From Holophagaceae bacterium (lineage in GTDB: Bacteria > Acidobacteriota > Holophagae > Holophagales > Holophagaceae), in contig PMJK01000129.1 in assembly GCA_003158505.1 (NCBI GenBank), positions 1 to 7,159 of the forward strand: a stretch of DNA of 7,159 nt, read 5' to 3'. Of the stretch, positions 5,749-7,159 are shown in pieces. Under the pieces are notes generated by a model. That model did not search any database. It was not told where the DNA came from and saw only the letters and a program-made list of their open reading frames with translations. The position numbers and the translations under genes were made by a program. The first letter of the stretch is position 1, and every line of letters begins with the position of its first letter.

Positions 5749-6735
5749 ATGCACCTGATCGAGAACCAATGGTACCCCCTTCTGGAAAGCCGAGAAATCG
5801 GCCGCCATCCCATCGGATGCGAACGCCTGGGGCAGCAGCTGGTCTTCTGGCGGACGGCCGATGGGGTTCCTCGCGTCCACTATGACCGCTGCCCCCATCT
5901 GGGCGCGTCCCTGAGCCGCGGCAAGGTCTCCGAGGACCGGCTTGTGTGCCCTTTTCATGGATTTGAATTCGACGCCGACGGACAGTGCCGCCACATCCCC
6001 GCGAACGGCTGCCAGGGCAACATCCCAAAGGGGATGGAGTGTGCGTCCTTTCATGTCTGCGAGGCGCATGGACTCGTCTGGTTCTGGCTGGGCCGACCGC
6101 GGGAGACCTATCCGCCGCTTCCCTATTTTCCGGAACTTGAAGGCGGCTGGCGGTACGGGACGTTCACAGCGACCTGGCCGGTCCACTATTCCCGAGCCAT
6201 CGAAAACCAGCTGGACGTGGCCCACCTTGCCTTCGTGCATAGGACCACCATCGGCGCGGGAGGGCGGAGCTTCGTGGATGGCCCCCATGTCGAGGCCGAT
6301 ACCACGGGCATCAAGGTCTGGGTGACCAACTCCCGGGACGAAGGCCAAGCACACAGCGCCGAGGACGCCTTGGCGGCCGCAGCCAGTCAGAAGGAACCGG
6401 GACTGCACTTCCTCTTTCCTGGCATCTGGCTGCTTAACATCAGCCCGCGCATGAAGAACTTCATTGCCTTCGTGCCCATGAACGAACGGGAGACCCGCTA
6501 TTACGTGCGCGTCTACCACCGGATCAAGAACCCCGTCTTGGCAAAGGTCTACGAATGGTTCGTCGGCCTGAGCAACCGCCTCATCCTCGACCAGGACCGC
6601 CGGGTCGTGGTGACCCAAACCCCGTTGGATAGCAGCCAGGCAAAGGACGACCGGTTCATCGGGGCTGACCGGGCCATCATCCAATTTCGACGGCTCCACG
6701 CAAAACTGATGGAGGAGGGTAATGGTTCGGGTTGA
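5749..6735 (+). CDS. Rieske non-heme iron oxygenase, VanA/DdmC-like size class
   Basis: This is a predicted 328-residue oxygenase component that would use O2 and electrons from a partner reductase to hydroxylate or demethylate an organic substrate. The N-terminal Rieske domain binds a 2Fe-2S cluster through Cys48, His50, Cys67 and His70, in the pattern CPHLGASL then CPFHGFEFD. The catalytic domain has the bridging Asp156 and iron ligands His159 and His164 in ENQLDVAHLAFVH. Asp283 in LDQDRRVVV is the likely third ligand by analogy with the QD motif of related enzymes. Length and organisation resemble the monocomponent-alpha VanA, dicamba demethylase and KshA type, not the roughly 450-residue naphthalene dioxygenase type. 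No C-terminal membrane helix is seen. The ATG at 5749 is chosen because the family N-terminus (HLIENQWYPLLES) starts there; GGGAG (5731-5735) lies 13 nt upstream, rather far. No reductase, ferredoxin or small subunit is adjacent. The substrate cannot be deduced. Confidence 0.9.
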   Translation: MHLIENQWYPLLESREIGRHPIGCERLGQQLVFWRTADGVPRVHYDRCPHLGASLSRGKVSEDRLVCPFHGFEFDADGQCRHIPANGCQGNIPKGMECASFHVCEAHGLVWFWLGRPRETYPPLPYFPELEGGWRYGTFTATWPVHYSRAIENQLDVAHLAFVHRTTIGAGGRSFVDGPHVEADTTGIKVWVTNSRDEGQAHSAEDALAAAASQKEPGLHFLFPGIWLLNISPRMKNFIAFVPMNERETRYYVRVYHRIKNPVLAKVYEWFVGLSNRLILDQDRRVVVTQTPLDSSQAKDDRFIGADRAIIQFRRLHAKLMEEGNGSG

Positions 6736-6805
6736 TCGAGGGCCCATGCACGGCCTGTGATCCACGAAGAAGGCCGCCCAAAGACGGCCAAAGTGCTGGT
6801 GGTCC

Positions 6806-6817
6806 CGAGACGTCTCG
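6806..6817. repeat. Perfect 12-bp palindrome
   Basis: CGAGACGTCTCG is a perfect 12-bp palindrome in the non-coding stretch after the Rieske gene. It could be an operator half-site pair or chance. The same gap also holds the short dyads GGCCG/CGGCC (6772-6789) and CTAGC/GCTAG (6870-6884). The latter is followed, 6 nt later, by a weak T-rich run (CTTTACTT), so it is at best a poor terminator for the oxygenase transcript. Confidence 0.3.
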
Positions 6818-6903
6818 AACGCCCGGCCCTCAGATGTTCTATCTTTGTCTTTCGGGGTTAAAACAGTCTCTAGCCTCCTGCTAGGCAAGCTTTACTTAAT
6901 TAT

Positions 6904-6919
6904 TGAGAATCGTATCTCA
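6904..6919. promoter_or_regulatory. Candidate operator dyad in an AT-rich regulatory stretch
   Basis: TGAGA-ATCGTA-TCTCA is a dyad with 5-bp arms in AT-rich flanks. It loosely resembles Fur-type metalloregulator boxes, since GAGAAT matches 5 of 6 positions of the GATAAT unit. The site lies about 50 nt upstream of a TATAAT hexamer, which would suit an operator for the next gene. The regulator identity is a guess. Confidence 0.22.
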
Positions 6920-6968
6920 TTTGATATGCTGGCGAATCAGAACTGCACAAGACGAATGATCCTGGTTG

Positions 6969-6974
6969 TATAAT
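6969..6974 (+). promoter_or_regulatory. Candidate -10 element for a gene at the right edge
   Basis: A consensus TATAAT sits at the start of an AT-rich patch; positions 6971-7000 contain only three G or C bases. No good -35 hexamer lies 16-18 nt upstream, where the sequence is CACAAG. If used, transcription would begin near 6981 and leave a leader of about 130 nt before the candidate start at 7113. Confidence 0.28.
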
Positions 6975-7028
6975 TATTGTAATAAATTTAGTTATTAACT
7001 TTGACCACCGCAGCTGAGAATCGACACT

Positions 7029-7111
7029 GGATGGCCCCTGGCTCGAGACGGGGCAGGTCCGCAAAAGGTGGAAGGGAAGAATCGGCCTCCAGACACCCGA
7101 TCCGGAGCGCC
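7029..7111 (+). promoter_or_regulatory. Candidate structured leader with a Shine-Dalgarno-masking stem
   Basis: GCCCC (7034-7038) pairs with GGGGC (7050-7054), enclosed by GGA/TCC (7029-7031 and 7058-7060). Downstream, two stems exclude one another. ATCGG (7081-7085) with CCGAT (7097-7101) would leave GGAG (7104-7107) free. GGCCTCC (7084-7090) with GGAG-c-GCC (7104-7111) would bury it. That GGAG is the ribosome site of the candidate gene at 7113. I do not recognise a known riboswitch core in this leader. Confidence 0.27.
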
Positions 7112-7112
7112 T

Positions 7113-7159
7113 ATGATGGGCTCCGAGGTGGCCATGGATTCTTCGCCTTCACCCGCGCC
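7113..7159 (+). CDS. Possible start of a gene cut by the window end
   Basis: An ATG with GGAG 5 nt upstream opens a frame that runs without a stop to the window edge, reading MMGSEVAMDSSPSPA. A second in-frame ATG at 7134 also has a GAGG-type site (7125-7128). Only 15 full codons are visible, so no function can be proposed. The AT-rich, promoter-like DNA before it is the main reason to believe it. Confidence 0.3.
   Translation, partial: MMGSEVAMDSSPSPA

Noticed and set aside
3938..6735. A MarR-ClC-oxygenase operon for aromatic degradation
   Set aside because: Gaps of about 296 and 338 nt with structured DNA separate the genes, and no other catabolic or reductase gene is present. Shared orientation alone is weak support.
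6772..6789. Intrinsic terminator after the Rieske gene from GGCCG/CGGCC
   Set aside because: The stem is only 5 bp with an 8-nt loop, and no T-run follows.
5725..6888. A 387-codon minus-strand open frame across the whole Rieske gene, longer than the gene itself
   Set aside because: It lies antisense to a well-supported oxygenase with intact metal-binding motifs. Its translation shows no recognisable domain, and long antisense frames are common opposite GC-rich coding DNA.
6904..7023. A miniature transposable element with a 9-bp target duplication (TGAGAATCG)
   Set aside because: The interior ends next to the two copies are not inverted repeats of each other, and the first copy is better explained as part of a local dyad.

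Overview
The window comes from a Gram-negative bacterium with moderately GC-rich coding DNA. It carries two outer-membrane lipoproteins of the OmpA/Pal type and a type II NADH dehydrogenase. The Pal C-terminus (a Cys-containing insert before a KNRRAHF-like end) resembles Pal proteins of Acidobacteriota and delta-proteobacterial lineages. That placement is an inference from remembered family patterns, not from a search.

Layout, left to right. The plus strand opens with a type II NADH:quinone oxidoreductase whose first few dozen codons lie outside the window. It converges on a minus-strand group which, in transcription order, is a small predicted two-helix membrane protein of unknown function (3090 to 2635), pal (2613 to 2032) and a second, divergent OmpA-domain lipoprotein (1865 to 1320). 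Divergent from that group is a MarR-family regulator (3153-3641). Downstream on the plus strand are a ClC-family anion channel or transporter (3938-5410), a VanA-like Rieske non-heme iron oxygenase (5749-6735), and possibly the first codons of another gene (7113 to the end).

The genes look like separate functional units. NDH-2 feeds NADH electrons into the quinone pool. The two lipoproteins probably anchor or organise the outer membrane on peptidoglycan, but neither is next to tolB or other tol genes. MarR, ClC and the oxygenase share orientation, but gaps of about 300 nt separate them, so a single operon is not obvious. No ferredoxin or reductase partner for the oxygenase is visible.

The three large gaps (3642-3937, 5411-5748, 6736-7112) hold inverted repeats. 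Two have a riboswitch-like arrangement in which alternative stems could expose or hide a Shine-Dalgarno sequence. They match no riboswitch class I recognise and remain speculative. No CRISPR array, tRNA, rRNA, insertion sequence or clear phage gene was seen, and nothing in the window clearly amounts to a new multi-gene system.
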